Positions 8,595 through 16,386 of a DNA stretch of 53,340 bases are shown here, piece by piece. This stretch comes from Mesorhizobium sp. CA8 (GTDB lineage Bacteria; Pseudomonadota; Alphaproteobacteria; Rhizobiales; Rhizobiaceae), in NCBI RefSeq assembly GCF_020164955.1, contig NZ_JAIUHG010000038.1:1-53340 (forward strand), read 5' to 3'. The notes below the pieces were generated by a model. That model had not been told where the DNA came from and made no database searches. It worked only from the letters and a program-made list of their open reading frames with translations. Each line of letters begins with the position of its first letter. Within the stretch, counting starts at the first letter, position 1. A program made the translations under genes and the position numbers.

Positions 8595-9289
8595 TGCAGC
8601 GCCGCCTTGATCGAGTCCATGCGCTGGCGCCAGTCCTCGGCCTTGCGCTGCTCATCGACTTGAGCCTGCGCCTGCTGCACCATGCGCAGGCCCTCCATGC
8701 GGAGCACGTCGGTTTGGAGGAAGGCCGTTTCGGCCTGGAGCCGCGCCTGCAGGTCGGCGATGTCCTTGGCGTCGGCTGCCGTCGATATCTTCTCGCGCAA
8801 CTGATCGATGCCGTCGATGCGCTTGGTCGCGGCGTCATAGATCTGCTGGCCGAGGCTCATCTGGCCGGCATTCTTGTTCTGGATGCGGGAGAGCTCCTTT
8901 GCGTAGAAGTCGTCGGCGCTGGTCCGATAGGTGGAATTGTCTTCAAGGAATTTCGAGGCTGAGTCACCGAACACGCCGGCGCCCTCGCCCTTGAATAGCC
9001 CCTGGATCGCGTTGAAGTCCGCTGGCAAGGCTTTTCGGATTGAAGGATCATTGAGGACGCTCGCGACATCCGCCATATCGGTGAGTTTGTTGAGCGAGCC
9101 GTAGAGCTGCTGCGCCTGTTCGATCTGCTGGTGGAGCGCATCGAGCTGCGACTTGAGCTGCGTGATGCTCTCGATCTGCTTGGCGATCGCCGTCTGGTCG
9201 ATCACCGGTATCCCCTGCCCCGCCGCTCCGCTCGCGGACAGCAATAGCGCCGCGGCAATCGCCGCGCCGTGAAGTCGGTAGGAAGCCAT
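8591..9289 (-). CDS. virB5: VirB5 minor pilin / type IV secretion protein
   Basis: A 232-residue secreted protein with a cleavable signal peptide (LHGAAIAAALLLSASGAAGQ), followed by a largely alpha-helical, Gln-rich VirB5/TrbJ-like domain: ESITQLKSQLDALHQQIEQA and AETAFLQTDVLRMEGLRMV. VirB5 lies at the pilus tip and helps in cell contact. Its start overlaps the virB4 stop, and it is followed by eexN, the order seen in many conjugative systems. Confidence 0.92.
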   Translation of the reverse strand: MASYRLHGAAIAAALLLSASGAAGQGIPVIDQTAIAKQIESITQLKSQLDALHQQIEQAQQLYGSLNKLTDMADVASVLNDPSIRKALPADFNAIQGLFKGEGAGVFGDSASKFLEDNSTYRTSADDFYAKELSRIQNKNAGQMSLGQQIYDAATKRIDGIDQLREKISTAADAKDIADLQARLQAETAFLQTDVLRMEGLRMVQQAQAQVDEQRKAEDWRQRMDSIKAALQ

Positions 9290-11670
9290 CAGCCCGCACT
9301 CCTTCTCTGGTGGAAAATGGGAAGCCAGTCCTCGCCCCGGTCGCCAACTTCCGCGCGGATCGCCTCGGCAAGCTCGACATTGGCGGTGCGGCCGGAAAGG
9401 ATGGCGAGTTCGTCATCGAAGCCCCTGAGGTTCAACTCGGCGACGACGCTGTTGTGGCCTTGCTTCAGCACGAACCGCCGGCTTTCGACCGAGAGTTCGC
9501 GAGCGATCAGTTCGTACTCGCGCTCCGTCAGCTTGAAGCCGTCGACATAGTCAGCTTGATTGCCGCGGGCGTTCGGCAGGAAGATCTGCGTCGGGCACTG
9601 CTCGATGATTGTGTGTGCGATTGGTGAAACGAGCGCATCGCGGGGGCTTTGCGTGGCAAAGAGCATCAGGCCGTTTTGCTTGCGGATCGTCTTCAGCTTG
9701 TTTTGCGCGAGATCCCTGAACCCCTCGTCCTGCAGCGCCTTCCAGAACTCGTCGATGACGATGATGATCCGCCTGCCGTCGATCAGCTGCTCGACGCGGT
9801 GGAAGAGATAGGCCATCAGCGGCGTGCGGATTTCTTCATTGTCGAGAAAGTCGGTCATGTCGTAGCCTACGAATCTGCCGCCGGCGCCGAAATCACCGAA
9901 GCCAATGTCCTCGATCAGATTGTCAAACACCCAACCCAGCGGCCCTCCCCTCTCCCACCGGCGCAGCCTGGCCGCGATCCCCTCCGGGTCGGTGTTGTTG
10001 AGAAAGGTCCTGAGCGCGCCGATCGTGCGGCGCTCGACCGGCAGGTCGGCAAGGCCGTCGATGGCGGAAGCAATGTCGCGAAGCTCGGTCACGGTCAGTT
10101 CCCGTGTTGTCGAGCCGACAAGCTTGCCGACCCAGCGCGTCAGGAACACCTTGTTCTCGGGCGTCAGCTCGAGCGCCTTCAGGGGCGCGCAACCGGTCGG
10201 AACACCATTCTTGAGGGGCAGATAGGCGCCGCCGGCGGCGCGCACGTAAAGATCGGCGCCCCGGTCCTTGTCAAAGAACACCACGTGCGGATCGTGCTTC
10301 TCGAGCTGCGACAGCATGAAGTTCAAAAGCACGGTCTTGCCGGCGCCAGACGGCCCGCAAACAAAGGTGTTGCCGAGATCGCCATAATGAAAATTGAAGT
10401 AGTACGGCGACCCTGATGCCGTCTTGAGCAGGGCAACGGCCGGCCCCCATTCATTGCCGTCCTTCTGGCCGATCGGATAGGAGTGGAAGGGTGACAAGGC
10501 GGCGAAGTTCCGCGACGTGATCGCGCCGGACCGAGCGCGGTAGCGGAAGTTGCCGGGCAACTGCGCCCACCAGGCAGCCTCGAGGCCAAGATCCTCGCGC
10601 GCGACGACCGCGCCGCCGCTGGTCAGGCTGGCGCGCGCCTTGGCGAGATTGTCGGTCAGTTCCTTCACCGAGGAGGCGAAGACGGAAAGCGTCAGATGAT
10701 GCTCGCCGAGCGCGAACCGATTGGACTCCAGATTGTCCATCGCCTCGTCCAGCTCATCGATCTGCGAGGCCGCCTTGTCGCCGCTGCTGACCATCTGGTT
10801 CTGCTTGCGGCCCATGATGACGCGGGCGTCCGCCTTCGAAGCGAAGGAGAACGACTGCGTGAGGATAATTTCGAAGGGGCTGGTGAGCGCAGCGTCGAGC
10901 ATGCCGGTCCTGGTGCGCGCCGGATATTCCTTGAAACTCAGTATGCCCGCATAGCGGCTGGCGGCTTCGTGCCGGATCTCGATCGTCTCGCGGCCGACGA
11001 TGATCCGGTCGGAGTAGATCGCCGACGCGATCCGACCCTCAGTCAGCGGAACCGATTCTCGCCGGCCGCCTACGATCTGGTGCAGCACCTCACTCGGCTC
11101 TGAGAACAACAGGCCGCCGGATTCGTAAAGCGACAGCAGGCGTGGCTCGAAGCGCTTCAGCGCCGCCGTGACTTCGGCGACCTTGTCGTGAAGCTGCTTC
11201 AGCGCTTCCTCGTCCAGTTCCGTCGACGTCCGGCGGGCGCGACGCAGGCGCGACAGCAGCTTTGCCGCCTTGTCTGCCGGATCGCGGGCCGGGGACCAGA
11301 GGATGGTCAGATAGAGGTCGTTACGGAACAGATCCTCGTCCACCATGCGCGCCCGATACTTGTCGTTGAGCGTCGCCGAGAACGGTGTGGTGAACATTCC
11401 TTCGGGATAGCTGTTGTCGCGACGGCGAATGAGATGGGTCCACACGGCAAGCCGCTCGTCGGCGATGTTCCGGTAGAGTGTGTTGAGGTCGCGATGAAGG
11501 GAATTGAGGTCGAGAACATCCGCGGTCTCGAACGAGACGCCTTCGAGCGCGACCATCACCATCAGCGCCCGCGAATTGAGCGCGATGGTCTGATGGTCGA
11601 CATGGCGAAAATACGGGATGAAGGTCTGCGGATCGAGTTCGCGAGACCTGAGCGTGGCCAGGCTAGGCAA
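9289..11670 (-). CDS. virB4: VirB4 type IV secretion ATPase
   Basis: A 793-residue ATPase of the VirB4/TrbE/CagE family, the largest motor of the secretion channel. The N-terminal CagE/TrbE domain covers about residues 1-400. The C-terminal motor has Walker A FVCGPSGAGKTVLLNFML near residue 440, Walker B RIIIVIDEFWKAL near 645, and the motifs RKQNGLMLFATQSPRDAL and CPTQIFLPN. Length is as expected. It overlaps virB3 by eight bases at its start and virB5 at its end. Confidence 0.96.
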   Translation of the reverse strand: MPSLATLRSRELDPQTFIPYFRHVDHQTIALNSRALMVMVALEGVSFETADVLDLNSLHRDLNTLYRNIADERLAVWTHLIRRRDNSYPEGMFTTPFSATLNDKYRARMVDEDLFRNDLYLTILWSPARDPADKAAKLLSRLRRARRTSTELDEEALKQLHDKVAEVTAALKRFEPRLLSLYESGGLLFSEPSEVLHQIVGGRRESVPLTEGRIASAIYSDRIIVGRETIEIRHEAASRYAGILSFKEYPARTRTGMLDAALTSPFEIILTQSFSFASKADARVIMGRKQNQMVSSGDKAASQIDELDEAMDNLESNRFALGEHHLTLSVFASSVKELTDNLAKARASLTSGGAVVAREDLGLEAAWWAQLPGNFRYRARSGAITSRNFAALSPFHSYPIGQKDGNEWGPAVALLKTASGSPYYFNFHYGDLGNTFVCGPSGAGKTVLLNFMLSQLEKHDPHVVFFDKDRGADLYVRAAGGAYLPLKNGVPTGCAPLKALELTPENKVFLTRWVGKLVGSTTRELTVTELRDIASAIDGLADLPVERRTIGALRTFLNNTDPEGIAARLRRWERGGPLGWVFDNLIEDIGFGDFGAGGRFVGYDMTDFLDNEEIRTPLMAYLFHRVEQLIDGRRIIIVIDEFWKALQDEGFRDLAQNKLKTIRKQNGLMLFATQSPRDALVSPIAHTIIEQCPTQIFLPNARGNQADYVDGFKLTEREYELIARELSVESRRFVLKQGHNSVVAELNLRGFDDELAILSGRTANVELAEAIRAEVGDRGEDWLPIFHQRRSAG

Positions 11671-12004
11671 GATCGAGGTCCCTTTCGTCGAAGCGTCGGG
11701 CGAGTCTCAGCGGTGTCAGTGTCGCGCCGCCCCAATAGGCGCTGTTCCGGGACCGGCCACGCGTCTCCACCCAGGCCAGCAGGATGCGAAACATGTTGTG
11801 GTCGTGTTTGACGACAGCGCGGAACAACAGGTGGAAGGCCACGCCGACGAGCGCGTAGGCGATCGAGCCGGCAAGGATGTAGAGGATGGTGGTGAGCATG
11901 ATGTTCACGCCCATGGCTTCCATCGTCACGCCGGCGATCATCGCCGGCCGGGTGCAGGCGATGAACAGCGTGTCTTCCTCGAGCGTCGGCCGCGCACTCG
12001 CCAT
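11663..12004 (-). CDS. virB3: VirB3 type IV secretion membrane protein
   Basis: A 113-residue inner-membrane protein with the VirB3 signature near the N terminus (TLEEDTLFIACTRPAMIAGV). A long hydrophobic stretch follows (NIMLTTILYILAGSIAYALV, then GVAFHLLFRAV) with a charged tail that includes the family-typical AVVKHDHNMFRILLAWVETR. VirB3 works with VirB4 in assembling the pilus. It lies between virB2 and virB4 and overlaps the latter. Confidence 0.92.
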   Translation of the reverse strand: MASARPTLEEDTLFIACTRPAMIAGVTMEAMGVNIMLTTILYILAGSIAYALVGVAFHLLFRAVVKHDHNMFRILLAWVETRGRSRNSAYWGGATLTPLRLARRFDERDLDLA

Positions 12005-12008
12005 GGCG

Positions 12009-12308
12009 TCAGCCTCCGACGATGGTGTTGACGAGCTCGGTGGCGCCGAAGATACCGCCGATGCCGATGATCCAGAACCCTGCTCGTCTCAGATCCATGT
12101 AGCCGAACATCCAGGCGATGCAGATCACGATCACCGCGATGGTAGCCAGCAGCTTGGCGATGTTGCCGGTCAGCATGTCGACGATGTTCTGCAGTACGGT
12201 TTCGATGCCGGCGGCTTGCGCGAACGCGGGCTCGATCACGGTCGTGACGATGGCCGCGGCTAGGACAGCGGAGGCGGCGGTCGATCGGATACGGGAATGG
12301 GAGGTCAT
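12009..12308 (-). CDS. virB2: VirB2 major pilin
   Basis: A 99-residue TrbC/VirB2-type prepilin. A long N-terminal signal (about residues 1-31, ending PAFAQA) is followed by two hydrophobic helices, IAKLLATIAVIVICIAWMFG and GFWIIGIGGIFGATELVNTI, joined by a short polar loop (YMDLRRA). The processed pilin would be about 68 residues. It overlaps virB1 by four bases. Confidence 0.93.
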   Translation of the reverse strand: MTSHSRIRSTAASAVLAAAIVTTVIEPAFAQAAGIETVLQNIVDMLTGNIAKLLATIAVIVICIAWMFGYMDLRRAGFWIIGIGGIFGATELVNTIVGG

Positions 12309-12976
12309 TCACTCTGCTCCATTTGACTGTTCTGAAACACCAGGACGGGAGATCGCCGCCGCGCATTGAAGACATCCCAAGAGGGAGCCGAGGCTGCCTG
12401 GTCGGCTCGCGGATCGTGTGTCTGCTGTTTGGCCGCGACTTCGATGGCAGGAGGCTCACTATCCCCCCTCCCCTGCCCGCCATCTCCGATTTCGAGCGTC
12501 GCAAGGGATCCGCTCAGCCGCCTCGCCTCTTTCCTGACCTGCTCGTCGTACTTGACCATGTCGCCAACGGTGGGATCGCCTCGCCCATACCAGGATTGCA
12601 GCATCACCTGCCCCGCCCGCTTCGGATTGGCGCCGGCGTTAACGGCGAGCCGGTAGTATCCATCGAGGAGCGTCGCGGTGGCCCGAAGGTTGCGGCACGG
12701 ATCGAAGGCGTCGGAGATCGACAGCTTCAGTTTTCGAAGCTCTTCCATGCCGATGCCACCGAGGCCGAGCTGGATGTCCTGCCCCTCAGCCGCCAGCGAC
12801 GTGGCAATCTCGATCGCCTCCGCTTTCGTGGACGGATGCTTCGAAAGTGGCGGACCGCTGTTGATCCGGATGGCCAGCGGCTCGAACCGGCTTTCCAGGC
12901 TGACGACGCCCGCCAGCGTCTGGGCAGCGACTATGGGTGCGCAGGTCTGCGCAAGATCGGCGAAGAGAACTGGCAT
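12305..12976 (-). CDS. virB1: VirB1 lytic transglycosylase
   Basis: A 223-residue periplasmic muramidase that opens the peptidoglycan for pilus assembly. Starting at the ATG at 12976, it has the SLT domain at about residues 10-155: ETLAG-like VVSLESRFEPLAIRIN with the probable catalytic Glu, the LGLGGIGMEELRKL stretch in place of the common GLMQI, and SISDAFDPCRNLRATATLL. The C-terminal 70 residues are polar and variable. A longer frame to 13105 overlaps the preceding gene and is unlikely. No classical signal peptide is obvious, which is common in this family. Confidence 0.88.
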   Translation of the reverse strand: MPVLFADLAQTCAPIVAAQTLAGVVSLESRFEPLAIRINSGPPLSKHPSTKAEAIEIATSLAAEGQDIQLGLGGIGMEELRKLKLSISDAFDPCRNLRATATLLDGYYRLAVNAGANPKRAGQVMLQSWYGRGDPTVGDMVKYDEQVRKEARRLSGSLATLEIGDGGQGRGDSEPPAIEVAAKQQTHDPRADQAASAPSWDVFNARRRSPVLVFQNSQMEQSE

Positions 12977-12978
12977 GG

Positions 12979-13518
12979 TCAGTACCAGACCCTTTGCTTT
13001 CCGACGCCGTCGATGGTCACATCGACAAAATGGGGCTGCGCTCGGACGTTGGGCCGGGACGTAACCTTGGCCATGCACTGAAAGCGGCCGTCCTGCCTTT
13101 GCCATCGCGGCGCCAGCACGGAAGTGTGATCGCCGTCGTCGTCATTGCGCCCGAATGAGCAGAAGCGCTTGTCAACGGGCTGGACAGAGGTCGAGACGCA
13201 TGTGGCGACACGTTCGCCTGATCCGAAAGAGCTGGTGAGCGTATAGCACTCGTTGCAGTAATACGGATCGTAGCCTGGGCGCGAACTCTGGAACCCAACG
13301 CCGCTGCATGTGGGAAACGAGTGGCCCTTGGCGAGCCAACGCCAGAGCTTGTTGATAGGCGGTCGGCACTCAGCGTATTGCGTCGCGCCGCCTGGATTGG
13401 AAAGGCACAGGATAACCTGGCATCCCCATTCATCAGCTCGCGCTTTACTGTCGAAAACGAGATAGAATGACGCTAGGCTGGATGCAGCGACGATTGCCCG
13501 TATGAGCGAGTTTCTCAT
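12979..13518 (-). CDS. TrbM/KikA-like conjugal transfer protein
   Basis: A 179-residue exported protein, first gene of the secretion operon. The signal-like N terminus (IRAIVAASSLASFYLVF) is followed by the TrbM/KikA-type core EWGCQVILCLSNPGGATQYA, ECRPPINKLWRWLAKGHSFP and TC. The rest is unusually Cys-rich (CNECYTL, CVSTS, FCSFG, QCMAK), suggesting several disulphides in the periplasm. I place the start at the ATG at 13518, which has AAGG at 13530-13527; a GTG at 13527 is possible. TrbM is needed for conjugation of some IncP plasmids, but its mechanism is poorly known. It ends two bases before virB1. Confidence 0.7.
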   Translation of the reverse strand: MRNSLIRAIVAASSLASFYLVFDSKARADEWGCQVILCLSNPGGATQYAECRPPINKLWRWLAKGHSFPTCSGVGFQSSRPGYDPYYCNECYTLTSSFGSGERVATCVSTSVQPVDKRFCSFGRNDDDGDHTSVLAPRWQRQDGRFQCMAKVTSRPNVRAQPHFVDVTIDGVGKQRVWY

Positions 13519-13579
13519 GATCACCACCTTTCACGCGCGCAACGCTGGTCGGGACCGATCTGCGATTCCGATTCGTTAT

Positions 13580-13599
13580 ACTATCGAATATCTGATAGT
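13580..13599. promoter_or_regulatory. Palindromic operator candidate between the T4SS operon and its divergent regulator
   Basis: ACTATC at 13580-13585 and GATAGT at 13594-13599 form an inverted repeat with an eight-base AT-rich spacer. It lies in the 88-base gap between the divergent starts at 13518 and 13607, only seven bases before the regulator's ATG. A dimer bound here could repress both directions. Confidence 0.55.
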
Positions 13600-13606
13600 T
13601 TAATCG

Positions 13607-13951
13607 ATGACAAGCGCACGTAACGCGGAATGGCAGGACCAGCGGTTTTCGGCCCTCGCCCTGCAGGAGGTTTTTGACAATCCGGTCGAGGGAGAAACGC
13701 CGCAATCGCGGCTGAAGCAGCTCGGCATGATGACGGTGCTCTATATGATGCACCAAAGGGGCGAGAAGCTAACCCTTGCGAACATCAAAGAGGTAACCGG
13801 TATGACGCGCAACACAGTGAAGGAATCGGTTGATCCGCTGGTTGCGCGTGGCGTCCTCCAGGAAACGATCGTGAAAAATTCGGTGGGGCGAGGAACGGCA
13901 TGGCAGTACGAGTTCGCCCCGGAAATCCTTGAGCGCCTTAAGCGCTCTTGA
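13607..13951 (+). CDS. Winged-helix (MarR/GntR-like) transcriptional regulator of the T4SS locus
   Basis: A 114-residue predicted DNA-binding protein. Residues about 40-105 fit a winged helix-turn-helix: QLGMMTVLYMMHQRGEKLTL, then NIKEVTGMTRNTVKESVDPL as the recognition helix, and a wing (GVLQETIVKNSVGRGTAWQY). It is transcribed away from the virB operon and its start is next to a palindrome. By position it probably controls its own gene and the secretion operon. I recognise the fold type rather than a named family. The end at ALKRS-like ERLKRS is followed by a gene-poor stretch. Confidence 0.72.
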   Translation: MTSARNAEWQDQRFSALALQEVFDNPVEGETPQSRLKQLGMMTVLYMMHQRGEKLTLANIKEVTGMTRNTVKESVDPLVARGVLQETIVKNSVGRGTAWQYEFAPEILERLKRS

Positions 13952-14170
13952 GCGCCGGTGTGGCAGGGCCAATCATCTGCCGCCGCGTGCTCGCTGCCCC
14001 GTGGGTGCAAGTGACGCCCGCCGGCGGTGCTTGCCGGCCTATGATCGACTTGACCGTCCACCAGCTCAACTCGAACGCGCTATCGTTGAGGCAAGGCTAA
14101 CGGAAATCAGCAGGGGGGCGTTCACGATTGGTTCAGGGAACATTTTAGCTAAGTTGAATGTTTCATTTCA

Positions 14171-14353
14171 ATGACGAAATTGTCCGATCTCGGGCCATCG
14201 ATATCCGGGAAGCGAACTGACAAGCTCAGGGCGCGCGACTATGTGACCAGCTATGTGTGTCCGGTCTGTGGTCAGGTGGTTGATATGACCGACCTCAGAC
14301 AGCTCGTATGGCACCGGCAGTCCAAGCATGAGGCGCTGGTTATAGACGAATAG
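14171..14353 (+). CDS. Small C2H2-like zinc-binding hypothetical protein
   Basis: A 60-residue protein with a possible zinc site, CPVCGQVVDMTDLRQLVWH followed by RQSKHEAL, that is CxxC then H-x(4)-H. Codon use resembles neighbouring real genes. The ribosome site is weak (no clear AGGAG before 14171). Downstream in another frame about 75 codons (ending near 14574) also look protein-like but have no start, so this may be the 5' part of a longer broken gene. Function unknown. Confidence 0.5.
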   Translation: MTKLSDLGPSISGKRTDKLRARDYVTSYVCPVCGQVVDMTDLRQLVWHRQSKHEALVIDE

Positions 14354-15022
14354 CCGGTCTGTTCGATGTTCTTGCTCATTGGAAAGAAGAGGCCGAATCG
14401 TCTCGGCAACCGGCCTCTAAAAGCCCGCAGCGCCAAAGTCTTGGGGATACGCCTGTTCCGGAGAGCCAGCTGCTGGGCCCACAGGGCGGCAAAGTGTTCG
14501 AGCTGGCCGATATCGAAGCGGCAGCGCGTAAGAAGGCGTATGGCGGAAGCCAACCTGGTCTGTCCGCTAGCGGTTGAAGCCGTGATGCCGTCGCGCTGAT
14601 CCCTCCCCTCCCTCGCGAGAAAGTCGCCGCGCAGCGACTGGGATCTACGCTCCGTTAAGGTCGAGAGTGTGCTAGTTCGGACGGATGGCTGGCTTCCTAT
14701 AGCCATTGCCGGCGGGTCTGCGGTTGTCCCGTGCAATCCACTTCCGGCGGCAAAGCATAGGGCGCGCCGAGACACCAGCCAGGGCTCAACTTAGGACCGC
14801 CTTACAGCGCGGTGGTTCGCTTCCTGAGGACGCTATCCTCGGCCAGAGGCTATGCCCTGCTGCGGGCCTCTCGTCAGTACCCAAATTCCTCGGAATGCGG
14901 CGACAGGTGGCAGGGCAGCCAGGGTTCCTTCCCCGCATTTTTTCACCCAGCAGTCACAGCCGGCGCCTCGACGTAAGGCGCATTTGCCTTAGCGTGGCAG
15001 GATTCGAACGGCTCCTGCCCGA

Positions 15023-15038
15023 GTTGCACGTGTACAAC
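15023..15038. other. parS-like partition site 1
   Basis: GTTGCACGTGTACAAC, a near-palindrome fitting GTT-N10-AAC. It is the same sequence as site 2 and is the binding pattern expected for a RepB-type partition protein. Confidence 0.6.
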
Positions 15039-15445
15039 TGTGTGCCTTCTTGTAGGAGCACATGCAGATTCAGACCAGCTGCCCGCTACTTGCCGCGCTC
15101 ATCGACCCGGCGTGGTGTAGGAACTGGCGGGATGGCGAGGAACCATCGCAAAGTGGCATGAAGCGCCGACCGCCTTCTTGGCGGGCCGCCTGAACTGTTG
15201 CTTTGTGGCCGGGGCAACTTTGCGCATGCGGCTGAACGACGTCTAGAGGCTGCCGTTGCGGGGTAAATCCTCGGATCGTCATGGTCGATGACGCGGGCAA
15301 CATTTTGAGGCGGAATTGCTCTCACCCGACGGCAATCCGCCCGCCTACGTTTAGCTTCGGACTGCCCGCTGCGAAGTTGACGGCGGCTCGGGTTTCTTGT
15401 TTTCGGGACTAGCAAGCACTGCTCTGCCGGAAGGTCGCTACGCGA

Positions 15446-15461
15446 GTTGCACGTGTACAAC
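15446..15461. other. parS-like partition site 2
   Basis: An exact second copy of GTTGCACGTGTACAAC, with a preceding GAGTTGCAC context shared with site 1. Confidence 0.62.
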
Positions 15462-15617
15462 CAGCGTTCCATCGGGCGACCGCCAAGCGCCACTTTCGTT
15501 GTCGCGAACAAATCCGCATACGAAGCTGGCCAAATCGGCAAATGATCTTGCAAAGGTATCTCGCTTCCTCTGGCAAAGGGCAGATGGGTCCTGCACCGAG
15601 CAAACCAATCCCATACA

Positions 15618-15633
15618 GTTGCACATGTATAGC
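15618..15633. other. Degenerate parS-like site 3
   Basis: GTTGCACATGTATAGC keeps the left half-site (GTTGCAC) but has changes in the right half (AGC instead of AAC). Confidence 0.4.
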
Positions 15634-15720
15634 ACCGCTGAGCCGCCCGCCGAAACACGGGCCGGTTCTAAGGCATTTCTCGGCTCAAGCCCAAGTGATG
15701 AGGGGGCGACCTATCGAAAA

Positions 15721-15736
15721 GTTGCACGCGTACAAC
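15721..15736. other. parS-like partition site 4 (best match)
   Basis: GTTGCACGCGTACAAC matches the published repABC partition-site form GTT-N4-GC-N4-AAC exactly, and its centre is GC as in that consensus. Confidence 0.68.
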
Positions 15737-15867
15737 CAATCAGAGCAGCGGCGACGGCCGGCAGGATACAGCGCGAAGCTCTTCCGTGCGGGGATGGCTC
15801 GAAATGGGCTACTAAGAGTAAACCCCAGGTTCTGCCAACTTACGAGGTCGATCTGCGGCGAGGAAAA

Positions 15868-15883
15868 GTTGCCCGCGTGCGAC
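15868..15883. other. Degenerate parS-like site 5
   Basis: GTTGCCCGCGTGCGAC keeps GTT-N4-GC but ends GAC. It is the copy closest to repA. Confidence 0.35.
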
Positions 15884-16282
15884 TGCCAAGGAGGCGGACG
15901 ACAGCTTGGCCATGGTTATCCAGTGATACGTCTCTTCAGCCGCGGCATTGCCAAGGGGTGCCGCTCGTAGTCTCGTAACGTGGAGTCTGCGGCGAGAGAT
16001 CTCGACGCCGAGGGTGCTTAGCGCCGGCAACGCTTGTTAATCGGGCCCGTCCAAGGAGTTGGCCGTGTTGCCGGCTCGGGGTGACTAGCAGTCGCAAGCA
16101 GTTGAGCAGCGGAAGGCGTGCCGCACACTCACAAAGCTCCTTGTGGCAAGCCGGCGACAACATTCGCGCGTGACGGCCTGCCCTAAATAGCCAGCAATGA
16201 AGTATGGCCGCACCCGTGCGGGCGTTATTATCAGCAAATTGCAAGCTCAAAGAGACTCATCTAGCACTGCGCCTCGTTAACC

Positions 16283-16297
16283 TTTTGGTAACCAAAA
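16283..16297. promoter_or_regulatory. Palindrome upstream of repA (autoregulation operator candidate)
   Basis: TTTTGGTAACCAAAA is a perfect palindrome (7-base arms around one A), 90 bases before the repA start. In repABC plasmids RepA, aided by RepB, represses its own operon from a site in this area, which makes this the best operator candidate. Confidence 0.5.
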
Positions 16298-16386
16298 AGC
16301 GTTTGTCGGCAGTTCAGAATCAGTCCATCCTGATCAGCGCATTTCCTTCGCCCTTTGGCCAAAATGCGCAGATCGAGAGAGGGCCG

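Larger units (their letters stand above)
14354..16386. other. 2-kb gene-poor region with the partition-site cluster upstream of repA
   Basis: No complete gene could be supported here, although several long frames occur by chance in GC-rich DNA. The stretch 14354-14830 has protein-like reading in broken frames (for example KVFELADIEAAARKKAYGGS) and is probably a decayed gene. From 15023 to 15883 it holds five 16-base palindromes with the repABC parS pattern. The last 200 bases carry the repA control region. Confidence 0.55.

Noticed and set aside
15086..15978. Open frames of 190 codons (minus strand) and 193 codons (plus strand) in the parS region
   Set aside because: They run through the palindromic parS-like sites, have no family resemblance, and have composition typical of non-coding GC-rich DNA.
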